Positions 49,457 through 57,488 of a DNA stretch of 64,000 nucleotides are shown one piece after another. Source of the stretch: Dehalococcoidia bacterium (lineage in GTDB: Bacteria; Chloroflexota; Dehalococcoidia; UBA3495); NCBI GenBank assembly GCA_030753265.1, contig JASMCQ010000032.1:37361-101360 (forward strand). Reading direction: 5' to 3'. The translations under genes and the position numbers were made by a program. Each line of letters starts with the position of its first letter. The first letter of the stretch is position 1. The notes under the pieces are model-generated. The model was not told where the DNA came from. It saw nothing but the letters and a program-made list of their open reading frames with translations, and searched no databases.

Positions 49457-50557
49457 ATGAAAGTAACACAAGCAACGACGCGGGTGCTTCGCACGCCGGC
49501 GGATCACCCGTTGGTGGTCGGGATTCCCCAGGGCAACGCCAAAAGGGCTTTCGTTACCTTGGAGATGGACACCGATGAGGGCGTTCAGGGCATCGGCCTC
49601 ACCTTCGCTCCGGGTCTCAGCGAAAACCCGCTGACTCCAGCCCTGAAAGCAACGGTGGATGCCCTCTGCCAGGTGGTCGTAGGCGAGGACCCGATGCGGG
49701 TGGAGGCCGTCGTCAGCAAGCTTCGAGGGGTGGCCGGCGCCGCCGGGCCGGGGGGCATATTCACCCTGGCCCTGTCGGCCATCGACATGGCCCTTTGGGA
49801 TATCAAAGGCAAAGCCATGGGACAGTCGGTCTGCTCTCTCCTTGGAGGCTATCGGGACCGGGCGCCTACCTACGCCAGCGGCGCGTTAATGCGCACCCAC
49901 AACACGGAGTACCTGAAGGATGCGGGACCCCGGATGGTGGAGATGGGCTTCAAGCAGATGAAGACCCAACTGGGGGCCGAGCCGACGGTGGAAAAAGAGT
50001 TGGAGCGGATCAGGGTGCTGCGCGAGGGCATCGGCGAGGACATCGACCTGATGTGCGACATCAACCAGCTTTGGGACGTGCGCCAGGCCATCTCGATTGG
50101 AAGCAGGCTGGAGGAGTACCACCTGTTCTGGCTGGAGGATGTGGTGGCCCACGACGATTTCGCGGGGCAGGCCCGGGTTGCCGACGCCCTGGCCACTCCC
50201 CTCGCCGCCGGAGAGTACCACTACGGCATCATCCCGTTCCGCCACATGCTCGAGGCCCGGTCCATCGATATCGTGATGATCGACCTGTTGCGGGTGGGAG
50301 GCATCACCCAATGGCAGAAGGTGGCGGCGATGGCCGAGGCCTTCAACATGCCGGTGGTCAGCCACCTGATTCCCGAAATCCACGTCCAACTGGTGGCGGC
50401 CATACCAAACGGCCTGACTGTGGAGTACATGCCCTGGACCCTGAAGCTGTTCGAAGAGACCCCTGCCCTGGTTGACGGACAGCTCGTGGTACCGAACAAA
50501 CCGGGCCTCGGACTGAAGTTCAGCCAAGACGCGATCAAGCAGTACGAAGTGACGTAA
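49457..50557 (+). CDS. Enolase-superfamily enzyme (mandelate racemase/muconate-lactonizing type)
   Basis: A 366-residue two-domain enzyme that abstracts a proton alpha to a carboxylate. The capping domain spans residues 1-125. Barrel residues visible are GFKQMKTQLG near 164-173, metal ligands D201 (CDINQ), E227 (FWLEDV) and E253 (GEYHYG), and H303 in VVSHLIPEIH. The first catalytic KxK pair reads K-T-Q, so the second Lys is replaced and His303 may be the base, as in acid-sugar dehydratases. That is an inference. I took the ATG at 49457; the frame stays open much further upstream without similarity. Substrate unknown. Confidence 0.88.
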   Translation: MKVTQATTRVLRTPADHPLVVGIPQGNAKRAFVTLEMDTDEGVQGIGLTFAPGLSENPLTPALKATVDALCQVVVGEDPMRVEAVVSKLRGVAGAAGPGGIFTLALSAIDMALWDIKGKAMGQSVCSLLGGYRDRAPTYASGALMRTHNTEYLKDAGPRMVEMGFKQMKTQLGAEPTVEKELERIRVLREGIGEDIDLMCDINQLWDVRQAISIGSRLEEYHLFWLEDVVAHDDFAGQARVADALATPLAAGEYHYGIIPFRHMLEARSIDIVMIDLLRVGGITQWQKVAAMAEAFNMPVVSHLIPEIHVQLVAAIPNGLTVEYMPWTLKLFEETPALVDGQLVVPNKPGLGLKFSQDAIKQYEVT

Positions 50558-50582
50558 AGCTGTCAGCTGATTGCTGACAGCT
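50558..50582. repeat. Perfect 10-bp palindrome after the enolase-superfamily gene
   Basis: AGCTGTCAGC-TGATT-GCTGACAGCT starts at the base after the stop codon. It may act as a 3' hairpin. Related AGCTGA units recur at 52256-52279. Confidence 0.8.
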
Positions 50583-50607
50583 CATTCTAGTACGGAGGTG
50601 GCTCCAC

Positions 50608-50907
50608 ATGGTCTCTCAGTTGCGCATCTACACGATCAACCGGGGAATGATGGACTCCTGGCTCAAGGTGTTCGAGGAGAAGCTCCGGCCCCTGCACGCC
50701 AATCTCGGGATACCGGTGGAACACACCTGGGTCAACGCCGCGCGGACCGAGTTCATCTGGACGCGCCGCTTCAACAGCGCCGAAGAGATACCGGAAAAAG
50801 AGGCCGCCTACTTCGCCTCGGCCGAGCGCAAAGCCATTGGCGACCTGCCCCAGACCCACATCGCCAAGATCGAGGTACGGGTAGTCGAGGCGGTACCGGC
50901 GAGCTGA
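50608..50907 (+). CDS. NIPSNAP-like ferredoxin-fold protein
   Basis: A 99-residue dimeric alpha-beta barrel protein: SQLRIYTINRGMMDSWLKVF, then EHTWVNAARTEFIWTRRFNS and EKEAAYFASAERKAIGD. The pattern matches the NIPSNAP group, whose molecular function in bacteria is not settled. GGAGGTGG precedes the ATG. It lies 50 bases after the enolase-superfamily gene and is probably in the same transcript. Confidence 0.75.
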   Translation: MVSQLRIYTINRGMMDSWLKVFEEKLRPLHANLGIPVEHTWVNAARTEFIWTRRFNSAEEIPEKEAAYFASAERKAIGDLPQTHIAKIEVRVVEAVPAS

Positions 50908-50923
50908 GCCGGGCGGGTGAATC

Positions 50924-50976
50924 ACCGCTGAGGCGCGGAGAGATAGAGAACACTATGGCCTCCGCGTCTCCGCGGT
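50924..50976. repeat. Imperfect inverted repeat ACCGCTGAGGCGCGGAG / CTCCGCGTCTCCGCGGT
   Basis: Two 17-bp arms differing at three or four positions with 19 bases between, located between convergent genes. I found no second copy in the window. Confidence 0.7.
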
Positions 50977-50989
50977 TAGTCGTTCTTCG

Positions 50990-51424
50990 CTACAACGTTT
51001 TCCGCATCTCCACGTGGGGGATGTTGACCTCCAGGAAGGTCTCGCCGTGCTCCCGGTAGCCGCGGCCCGCGTAGAACTCTTTTACGTACTCTTGGGCGTG
51101 GAGTACGCCGAGGTGCGCGCCCTGGGCCCGGGCGGTCCCTTCCAGGAACTCCAGAATGCGCCCGCCGATCCCCTGGCGACGCCATGCCGCATCCACCGCC
51201 ATGCGGCCAATCCTGACCGTGGTGGTATCCACGCCGACGAATCGCCCGGTGCCAACCACCTGCCCGTGATGCAGGGCCACCGCGTGGGTGGCGGTGGCGT
51301 CAGCCTCGTCAAGCTCTTCCTCGGGCGCTATCGCCTGCTCGCCCACGAAGACCCGGAAACGCAGCGCGATGGCCGCCGCCAGGTCCTCTTCTCTTTCCGC
51401 CAGTTTGATTACAAGCTCTTCCAA
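50990..51424 (-). CDS. GNAT-family N-acetyltransferase (ElaA/YjcF-like)
   Basis: A 144-residue acetyltransferase: AAAIALRFRVFVGEQAIAPE near the start, then AVALHHGQVVGTGRFVG, IGRMAVDAAWRRQGIGGRIL containing the RxxGIG acetyl-CoA loop, and VLHAQEYVKEFYAGRGYREH. It resembles the YjcF/ElaA branch of unknown substrate. The start is TTG at 51424 with GGGAG four bases before; no ATG fits. Confidence 0.85.
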   Translation of the reverse strand: MEELVIKLAEREEDLAAAIALRFRVFVGEQAIAPEEELDEADATATHAVALHHGQVVGTGRFVGVDTTTVRIGRMAVDAAWRRQGIGGRILEFLEGTARAQGAHLGVLHAQEYVKEFYAGRGYREHGETFLEVNIPHVEMRKTL

Positions 51425-51720
51425 CTCACTCCCTGACGTTAATCGTCCTTCTTGTTCCGGCAGCCCGTGATTACCCGTGGCGCGAACTAGCCCTCAAGGG
51501 CCCCTCCCCAGGAAACAAAAGTGGGGCGAGTGGTGGTCCGCCTCCGGCGGACCGGTTATTGTTGTGCCTCTGGGATCCGGCGGCAGCCCGCGCTTATCAT
51601 GGGTCCATAACCGTTCCGTGGCCAGAGCCCCAAACCTGGTATCAGCGATCGCGGAGAACATCGGGAAATCGGTTCAGAGCCGGTCGCGGCTCCGCGCCCT
51701 CTGCGGGCTTGAATACTCGC
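51425..51720. other. Intergenic with one strong hairpin
   Basis: 296 bases. GGTCCGCC at 51535-51542 pairs perfectly with GGCGGACC at 51546-51553 around TCC. The flanks are not T-rich, so it is not a clear terminator. Confidence 0.4.
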
Positions 51721-52224
51721 TCAGTGCAGAAACCGGGCGGAGGCCATGGTCCCCACCGCGATGAGAGTGAGAACGGCGGTGGTGCGCCCCAGAAGCCTGA
51801 GAAGCGCACCCTGTTTGGTCAAAGCAGCTATCTCTTCGGGAGCTGGAGGCCGGCCCTGAATGGCGGCGCCCATGCGGAGCATCTTCTTACTCTGGAACGA
51901 CGTTGTGACCCCTGAGGCATACGCCAATACCGTCGCGATTATGCCGATTAACATGGCCCGGCCCCAGCCACTATCGAAGAAGTAGTCCGTGTCCACCCAA
52001 AGCTTTTCCGTTAGGTACCCGCCGCTAACCAATGTGATGGTGGCGCTGATTAGCATCACCGGAATTAGAACCGGGGTCAGGGCCGCCATGACTGGTCCTT
52101 GAATCGCGGGCCCCAAGGCCCGGAGCCGAGGCTCCAGAATCACAGCCATGAACATCGCGGACCCCGCCCAGAACCCGCCGAATACAATGTGCAGCAGCCT
52201 CGCCACGACAAACTCAGTTTCCAT
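51721..52224 (-). CDS. Four-helix integral membrane protein (DUF2269/CopD-like)
   Basis: A 167-residue protein with about four hydrophobic helices: LLHIVFGGFWAGSAMFMAVI, ALTPVLIPVMLISATITLVS, AMLIGIIATVLAYASGVTT and LGRTTAVLTLIAVGTMA. The His near the start of helix 1 (LLHIVFGGFWAGS) is shared with DUF2269 and CopD-like proteins, where such residues may bind metal or haem. AGGAGATAG precedes the ATG. Function unknown; it follows no clear operon partner. Confidence 0.75.
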   Translation of the reverse strand: METEFVVARLLHIVFGGFWAGSAMFMAVILEPRLRALGPAIQGPVMAALTPVLIPVMLISATITLVSGGYLTEKLWVDTDYFFDSGWGRAMLIGIIATVLAYASGVTTSFQSKKMLRMGAAIQGRPPAPEEIAALTKQGALLRLLGRTTAVLTLIAVGTMASARFLH

Positions 52225-52255
52225 ATCTCTATCTCCTCTGGGACGGCTACAAAAA

Positions 52256-52279
52256 AGCTGACAGCTGAAAGCTGAGGGC
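52256..52279. repeat. Short AGCTGA repeats
   Basis: AGCTGACAGCTGAAAGCTGAGGGC between the ADH stop and the membrane protein gene, similar to one arm of the palindrome at 50558. Confidence 0.6.
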
Positions 52280-53373
52280 TAAGAAAACATTATCGCGCCC
52301 CGGCCCACCTCACCTTGGTCCATGTCGCCATAGGCCTGGTTGATCTGGTCCAGGGTGTAGTGACGGACGACCAGATCGTCTAGGGGCAGCCTGCCGGAGA
52401 GGTACAGTTCCACCATCTTGGGCATGTCTACCTGGGAGCGGGCGGAGCCGTAATAGGTGCCCCGCAGCGTCTTTTCCATACGCACCAGGTCCACGGCGTT
52501 GATAGGGGCCTCGGCGCCCGCGGGGGCGAGACCCACCACCGTCACGGTGCCCCGCTTGCCGCACATGTCATAGGCGGCCTTGGTGGTGTCGGCGGAGCCG
52601 AAGACCTCAAAGGTGTAGTCGGCGCCCTTCCCGCCGGTAATCTCCTTCACCTGGGCCACCGGGTCCCGGTCGGAGGCGTTCACCGAGTGGGTGGCCCCGA
52701 ACTTCATGGCGAACTCAAGCTGGCTCTCCCGAATGTCCACGGCGATGATCTTGGCGGCGTTGACCAGCTTCGCCCCCATGATTACGTTGAGGCCAACTCC
52801 GCCGCAGCCCACCACCGCCACGGTGCTGCCGGGCTTGACGTCGGCGGAGTACAGGACGGCGCCGACCCCGGTGGGGACGCAGCAACCGATCATCGCGGCG
52901 ATGTCCATGGGAATCGTAGCGGACATCGGAACGCAGCCGGTCTCGGGAAGCACCGCGTATTCGGCGAAGCAGGCGACCTTGCCCATATGGTGGATGTCCT
53001 GTCCTCCCTTGTGCAGACGGCAGGTGCCATCATACATAAAGGCGCCGGTGGCCATGTGGGTGTCGCAGAGGTTGGCGTTGCCCTCCCGGCAGGACTTGCA
53101 CCGTCCACAGGCAGGGACGAAAGAAAGGATTACCTGCTGGCCCGGCGTGAGCGAGGTGACCCCCGGCCCCACCTTTTCCACCGTGCCGGCTCCTTCATGG
53201 CCCAACACCACCGGCAACGGGATCTTGGCGTCGCCGTGCATGAAGTGGCGGTCGCTGCGGCAGATGCCCGCCGCCCCGATCTTGACCATCACCTCCTCTG
53301 CCTTGGGGTCTTCCAGTTCCACATCTTCGATCACCAGGGGTTGACCTGCCTCGTAGAGGACAGCAGCCTTCAC
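52279..53373 (-). CDS. Zinc-dependent alcohol dehydrogenase
   Basis: A 364-residue medium-chain dehydrogenase that oxidises alcohols or reduces aldehydes with NAD(P). The catalytic zinc site has Cys in GAAGICRSDRHFMHG and His in VVLGHEGAGTVEKVG. The structural zinc lobe is CGRCKSCREGNANLC, and the cofactor motif is VAVVGCGGVGLNVIMGAK. The GTG at 53373 is preceded by AGGAGGCACTATT; the upstream frame is open but unrelated. The length and DTHMATGAFMYDGT segment resemble class III or S-nitrosomycothiol-type ADHs. Substrate unresolved. Confidence 0.9.
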   Translation of the reverse strand: MKAAVLYEAGQPLVIEDVELEDPKAEEVMVKIGAAGICRSDRHFMHGDAKIPLPVVLGHEGAGTVEKVGPGVTSLTPGQQVILSFVPACGRCKSCREGNANLCDTHMATGAFMYDGTCRLHKGGQDIHHMGKVACFAEYAVLPETGCVPMSATIPMDIAAMIGCCVPTGVGAVLYSADVKPGSTVAVVGCGGVGLNVIMGAKLVNAAKIIAVDIRESQLEFAMKFGATHSVNASDRDPVAQVKEITGGKGADYTFEVFGSADTTKAAYDMCGKRGTVTVVGLAPAGAEAPINAVDLVRMEKTLRGTYYGSARSQVDMPKMVELYLSGRLPLDDLVVRHYTLDQINQAYGDMDQGEVGRGAIMFS

Positions 53374-53482
53374 AATAGTGCCTCCTACATGGAAATCGGG
53401 GCCATCATCTCGCCCAGGGCGGTTTCTGTCAATGGAGGGGTGGCCACCCATGGGGTGTGAGCTACCGCCGATAGCTGGCACG

Positions 53483-55705
53483 CTACCCCTCAATCTTTTC
53501 CAGGGGGGCAAAGCTGAGCAGTAGCCGTTTCACGCCGACGCCGTCGCTGAACTCCACGGTGATTTCGTAGTCACCCGCCACCAGGTCACAGCCCATAACC
53601 ACCCCTTCGCCGAAGGCGGTATGGCGGACCAGATCGCCGACCTGAAGCCTGAGCCGAGCCGGTGCGGTGGCGGGCGGAGCGGCGGATTCCGATCCCCAAT
53701 CACTCCAGGCAGACCGTCTCGGCGCCGGGGTCGAGGCGGGGGCGGCCGGCGCCCGGCCTGCGGCCAGCAGGTACTCGGGAATGTCGCGCAGGAACCGGGA
53801 AGCGATGGTGGGCCTGCCGCCCATGAATCCCCGGCGGAAAGCTCGCAGCAGGTAGAGGCGACGCTCGGCGCGGGTGATGCCCACGTAGCACAGGCGGCGC
53901 TCCTCCTCAAGCTGCTGCTCGTTGTCCATCGACCGGCTGTGGGGCAGAAGCCCTTCCTCCATCCCGACGATGAACACCACCGGGAACTCCAGCCCTTTGG
54001 CCTGATGCAGGGTAATCAGCGTCATCGATTCTTCGGATTCTTCATAGCTGTCCACGTCGGCTACGAGGGAGACCCGCTCCAGGAGGCTGCCCAGGCCGTC
54101 GGGTGGTGTTTCGGCGTTGAGTTCCTGGGCGGTCCTTCGAAACTCCTGGATGTTCTCCCAGCGCTCGTCGGACCGGTCTTCGCCGTTCTGGATGAACCGG
54201 CGCAGACCGCTATCCTCCAGGACCCGGTCGATGAGGTCCACTATCGGGAGTTTAGTGGTCTGGGTTACCAGGCCTTCGATCAAGGTGACGAAGCCGGTGA
54301 TGGCGTTGACGGCCCGAGGCGTCATGGAGACGGGGGGCGGCTCCCCCGCCGGCCGGGGTGCGGCAACCCTCTGCATGGCGGCGAACAGGGAGATGCCTTC
54401 CCGCTGCGACCAGTGGGACAGGGTCTGCAGCGTCTTGGCGCCGATGCCGCGAGGCGGCACCCCGGTCACCCGGGCCAGGCTGACCTCATCCGCGGGGTTG
54501 TAGAGCACGCGAAGGTAGGTTATCAGGTCCTTGACCTCACGCCGGTGGTAGAAACGGACGCCGCCCACCAGCCGGTACTTCATCCCCCGCTGGAGACAGG
54601 CCTCCTCAAGGGCGCGGGACTGGGCATTGACCCGGTACATGACCGCGCAGTCGCCAGGCTGAAACTTCTCTTCGCGGACCAGGCGGATCACCTCGCCGAC
54701 GACCCGGGAGGCCTCTTCGTTCTCGTCGTAGGCCTCCTGCACGTCCACCGGCACCCCTTGCTGATTATCGGTGAACAGGTCTTTATGCAGCCGCATCCCG
54801 TTGGCCGAGATCAAGTGCTTGGCCGCGTCCAGAATGGTGCTAGTCGAGCGGTAGTTCTGCTCCAGGGCGATGGTGATGGCGTCGGGGTAGTCCTGCTGAA
54901 AGCTGAGGATGTTGCGGATGTCGGCGCTGCGCCAGGAGTAGATGGACTGGTCGGGATCGCCCACCACGCAGATGTTCCGATGCTCACCAGCCAGCAGCCG
55001 GGCCAGCTGGTATTGGGCCACGTTGGTGTCCTGGAACTCGTCCACCATCAGGTGGAGGTAACGGCGCTGGTAGTTTTCCCGCACCTCCTGGTGGTTTTGG
55101 AGCAACTGGACCGCCCGCATGAGCAGGTCGTCGAAGTCGAGGCCGTTGTTCCGGGTCAGTAGCTCTTCGTAGTAATGGTAGACCCGGGCGCAACACTCCT
55201 CGAAGTAGTCTTGGCTACGCCGGGCGAGTCCTTGGGAGTCAAGGAGGATACTCTTGGCCCGGGAGATGACGCTCCGGACCGCCTGAGGAGGATACCTTTT
55301 GGGGTCGAGTTCGGCCAGTTCCATCGACTGCTTGATAACCGAAAGCTGATCTTCGGCGTCGTAGATGCTGTAACTGGGCGAGATGCCCAAGTAGGCGCCG
55401 TCCCGGCGGAGCATTTGGGCGCAAAATGCGTGAAAGGTGCCCACGCTGAGCCCATCACCGCCGGGGCCCACCAATCGATGCAGGCGGTCCTTCATCGCCC
55501 GGGCCGCTTTGTTGGTGAAGGTTACCGCCGCGATACGGTAGGGGCTGACACCGCAGACCCGCACCAGGTAAGCGATGCGGTGGGTGATTACCCGGGTTTT
55601 GCCGCTGCCCGGCCCGGCCACGATCAGCAGGGGGCCTTCGGTGGTCTGGACGGCTTCTTTCTGGGCGGGGTTCAGTCCATCGAGGAGATCGGTGCCTGTA
55701 GTCAT
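53483..55705 (-). CDS. pcrA: ATP-dependent DNA helicase PcrA/UvrD
   Basis: A 740-residue superfamily 1 3'-5' helicase for repair and recombination control. Motif I AGPGSGKTRVITHRIA is near residue 30, TFTNKAARAM is motif Ia, and the later motifs are VDEFQDTNVAQYQL (II), VVGDPDQSIYSWRSA (III), LEQNYRST (IV), TLHQAKGLEFPVVFIVG (V) and YVGITRAERRLYL (VI). The C-terminal KRLLLSFAPLEKIEG is the Tudor-like tail of PcrA. The ATG at 55705 has no Shine-Dalgarno but lies six bases after a perfect TATAAT, so its mRNA may be leaderless. Confidence 0.96.
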   Translation of the reverse strand: MTTGTDLLDGLNPAQKEAVQTTEGPLLIVAGPGSGKTRVITHRIAYLVRVCGVSPYRIAAVTFTNKAARAMKDRLHRLVGPGGDGLSVGTFHAFCAQMLRRDGAYLGISPSYSIYDAEDQLSVIKQSMELAELDPKRYPPQAVRSVISRAKSILLDSQGLARRSQDYFEECCARVYHYYEELLTRNNGLDFDDLLMRAVQLLQNHQEVRENYQRRYLHLMVDEFQDTNVAQYQLARLLAGEHRNICVVGDPDQSIYSWRSADIRNILSFQQDYPDAITIALEQNYRSTSTILDAAKHLISANGMRLHKDLFTDNQQGVPVDVQEAYDENEEASRVVGEVIRLVREEKFQPGDCAVMYRVNAQSRALEEACLQRGMKYRLVGGVRFYHRREVKDLITYLRVLYNPADEVSLARVTGVPPRGIGAKTLQTLSHWSQREGISLFAAMQRVAAPRPAGEPPPVSMTPRAVNAITGFVTLIEGLVTQTTKLPIVDLIDRVLEDSGLRRFIQNGEDRSDERWENIQEFRRTAQELNAETPPDGLGSLLERVSLVADVDSYEESEESMTLITLHQAKGLEFPVVFIVGMEEGLLPHSRSMDNEQQLEEERRLCYVGITRAERRLYLLRAFRRGFMGGRPTIASRFLRDIPEYLLAAGRAPAAPASTPAPRRSAWSDWGSESAAPPATAPARLRLQVGDLVRHTAFGEGVVMGCDLVAGDYEITVEFSDGVGVKRLLLSFAPLEKIEG

Positions 55706-55711
55706 GGCGAA

Positions 55712-55717
55712 ATTATA
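55712..55717 (-). promoter_or_regulatory. -10 box next to the pcrA start codon
   Basis: TATAAT on the minus strand with only TTCGCC before the ATG. Transcription would begin at or next to the start codon. Confidence 0.5.
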
Positions 55718-55752
55718 GCATGGGGCGGGCCACGCGCCGCCCTTTGGAGCGG

Positions 55753-56361
55753 CTAGTTCAGGGCCGCCAACACCTCTTCCGAGTTGGAAATGGTGGTCAG
55801 AAACGGAAGCGTCGAGGTCAAGGCCGAATCGTGGACCTCCTGGGATGCCGAGGCGCAGCAATCCCCGACGATCACCACGTTGTAGCCCCGGTCCACCGCC
55901 TCCCGGGCGGTACCCTCCACCACGAAGTTGGTGGCCACCCCGGTGAGCAGCAGGGTGGTGATGCCCCCGGTGGTCAGCAAGGCGGCAAGGTCCGAACCAG
56001 TAAAGGCGCTAATGCCCCGCTTGCTCACCACCGGCTCACCCTCTTTGGGAGTTACCGCCTCATGAATCGTCGAGCCCCAGGTGCCCTCCACCAGGGCGTT
56101 GGCCCCGACCACCGCCTGGAACATACCCGCGTTCTGGGGTCTCTCCGGGTAGCCCGAGCGGAACTTTACCGAGGCGTAGATCACCTTCACGCCGGCTCCG
56201 CGGGCGGCGTCTAGCAACCGGGCGGTCTTGCCCAGCACGTCGTTCTGCTTCACCATCTGGGCGAAGCCTAAATCCTTGAAGGCCCCGTTCTCGTGTACGA
56301 TGTCGTTCTCGAAATCCATGGCCAGCAGTGCTGTATGTTCTCTGTCGATGGAGAGAGTCAT
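55753..56361 (-). CDS. Isochorismatase-fold protein lacking the usual catalytic cysteine
   Basis: A 202-residue protein of the isochorismatase/cysteine hydrolase superfamily. The catalytic Asp is in ALLAMDFENDIV near residue 16. The cis-peptide and nucleophile motif reads LLLTGVATNFVVEGTAREAV, whereas active amidases have ATNxCVE, so the cysteine is Val here. It could be a true isochorismatase-like ether hydrolase, which needs no Cys, or a binding protein. AGGAGG precedes the ATG by six bases. It sits between pcrA and a Crp-family regulator on the same strand. Confidence 0.85.
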   Translation of the reverse strand: MTLSIDREHTALLAMDFENDIVHENGAFKDLGFAQMVKQNDVLGKTARLLDAARGAGVKVIYASVKFRSGYPERPQNAGMFQAVVGANALVEGTWGSTIHEAVTPKEGEPVVSKRGISAFTGSDLAALLTTGGITTLLLTGVATNFVVEGTAREAVDRGYNVVIVGDCCASASQEVHDSALTSTLPFLTTISNSEEVLAALN

Positions 56362-56414
56362 TGGTGGCCTCCTGTTCTTCTTATCGAGACTTTCCGGGCC
56401 AGCGGGCCATCCTC

Positions 56415-57098
56415 CTAGACGTACGCCATCCGCTCCAGGGCAGGCCGGTCTTTGATGGTGATGCGGCGATGGGAGGTTAGCAGGATGCCCTGGCGGCGGT
56501 AGCCGTTGAGCACCCGGCTGACGGTCTCCCGGCTGGCCCCAACCAGCCGGGCCAGCTCTTCCTGGCCCAGGGTCAACTCGATGGGACCCTGCCACTCGGC
56601 GTCACCGGCGGAGGTCTCCGCCATCTCCAGAAGCTGTTTGGCGACCCGGGTGGGCACGTCCAGGAAAGCGAGGTCACCCAGCATCTGGTTCACGCTGCGC
56701 AGCCGGCGGGTCAGCAAGCCGGTGGTATCCACGGCCACCTCAGGGTGCTTGTCGAGGAACTCCAGGAAGTCTTCCCGGAATAGAGTCAGGGTCTCCAAGG
56801 CCTCCATCGCCGAGGCCGTCGCCGAGCGCGGCGACCCGTCCAGCAGCGCCATTTCGCCGAAGCACTCTCCCTGCTGAAGCAGTGCGATGTCCTTCTCCCG
56901 GCCGTCTTCGGAGGCGATTGATATCCGCACCTTGCCTTGGACAATTATGTGTAACCGGTCTGCCGGGTCGTCCTGATGGAAGATGACCTCGCCCCGCTGG
57001 TAGCGGCGCCGGTGCAATTTGCCGATCAGGGGCAGAAGCTGTTCCGGATTCAGGTTTGAGAAGATGGGAACTGTGGTCAAAAACTCTGCATCGGCCAT
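56415..57098 (-). CDS. Crp/Fnr-family transcriptional regulator
   Basis: A 227-residue regulator with a cyclic-nucleotide-binding beta barrel (YQRGEVIFHQDDPADRLHII, then GECFGEMALLDGSPRSATAS) and a C-terminal winged helix (LGQEELARLVGASRETVSRV). The phosphate-cassette Arg/Ser pair of cAMP binders appears as GEMALLDGSPRSAT, so cAMP or a related ligand is possible. No FNR-type cysteines are present. I started it at the ATG at 57098, nine bases after TATAAT and without a Shine-Dalgarno; an upstream ATG would put the -10 box inside the gene. Confidence 0.92.
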   Translation of the reverse strand: MADAEFLTTVPIFSNLNPEQLLPLIGKLHRRRYQRGEVIFHQDDPADRLHIIVQGKVRISIASEDGREKDIALLQQGECFGEMALLDGSPRSATASAMEALETLTLFREDFLEFLDKHPEVAVDTTGLLTRRLRSVNQMLGDLAFLDVPTRVAKQLLEMAETSAGDAEWQGPIELTLGQEELARLVGASRETVSRVLNGYRRQGILLTSHRRITIKDRPALERMAYV

Positions 57099-57107
57099 AG
57101 CGGGCAC

Positions 57108-57113
57108 ATTATA
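57108..57113 (-). promoter_or_regulatory. -10 box next to the Crp-like regulator start codon
   Basis: TATAAT on the minus strand, nine bases before ATG, with no Shine-Dalgarno between. It suggests a leaderless or two-base-leader transcript. Confidence 0.5.
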
Positions 57114-57201
57114 ACATCCCCATGCTATCCGTCCCATACCATCCTTGCCGGATGATAGCGACCCTCGGCGCCGGCGGGGCCGCGCATTTCAGCGCAGCCT
57201 A

Positions 57202-57273
57202 CGCCCTCACCCTCGTTCCCTCTCCCAATGGGAGAGGGATGCCTCTGAAGCAGTCTGAGGCTGGGTGAGGGCG
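57202..57273. repeat. Nested inverted repeat (family D)
   Basis: The outer arms CGCCCTCACCC (57202-57212) and GGGTGAGGGCG (57263-57273) are perfect. An inner hairpin TCCCTCTCCC-AAT-GGGAGAGGGA lies at 57217-57239. Confidence 0.9.
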
Positions 57274-57488
57274 GTTCTCTCCATGGCGGGCAGTAGGGCC
57301 AGATGCTATAATTTTCTTGCCTGGTACCGGTGGCGAACCCCTTCCCTTGGCCAGAACCGGACCGGGCCCCCCCAGGACCGGCTTAGGTTCAAAATGGCGG
57401 CGGGGCAGACTGGGAAGTATCTCACTGGACCCCATGGGCCAATTGAACAAGTGGCAGGGAATGGCATCAGCGGAGGAGCGGAGAAGGC

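Larger units (their letters stand above)
57099..57488. other. Intergenic between the Crp-like regulator and the aminotransferase
   Basis: 390 bases. They hold the nested repeat at 57202-57273 and a TATAAT at 57307-57312 that may serve the aminotransferase with a leader of about 170 bases. No gene is seen. Confidence 0.45.

Noticed and set aside
51535..51553. Perfect hairpin GGTCCGCC-TCC-GGCGGACC as a terminator
   Set aside because: No T-tract on either side, and it lies 110 bases before the start codon of the nearest gene rather than after a stop.
53621..55162. A 513-codon open frame on the plus strand
   Set aside because: Antisense to pcrA with low-complexity composition; all helicase motifs are on the other strand.
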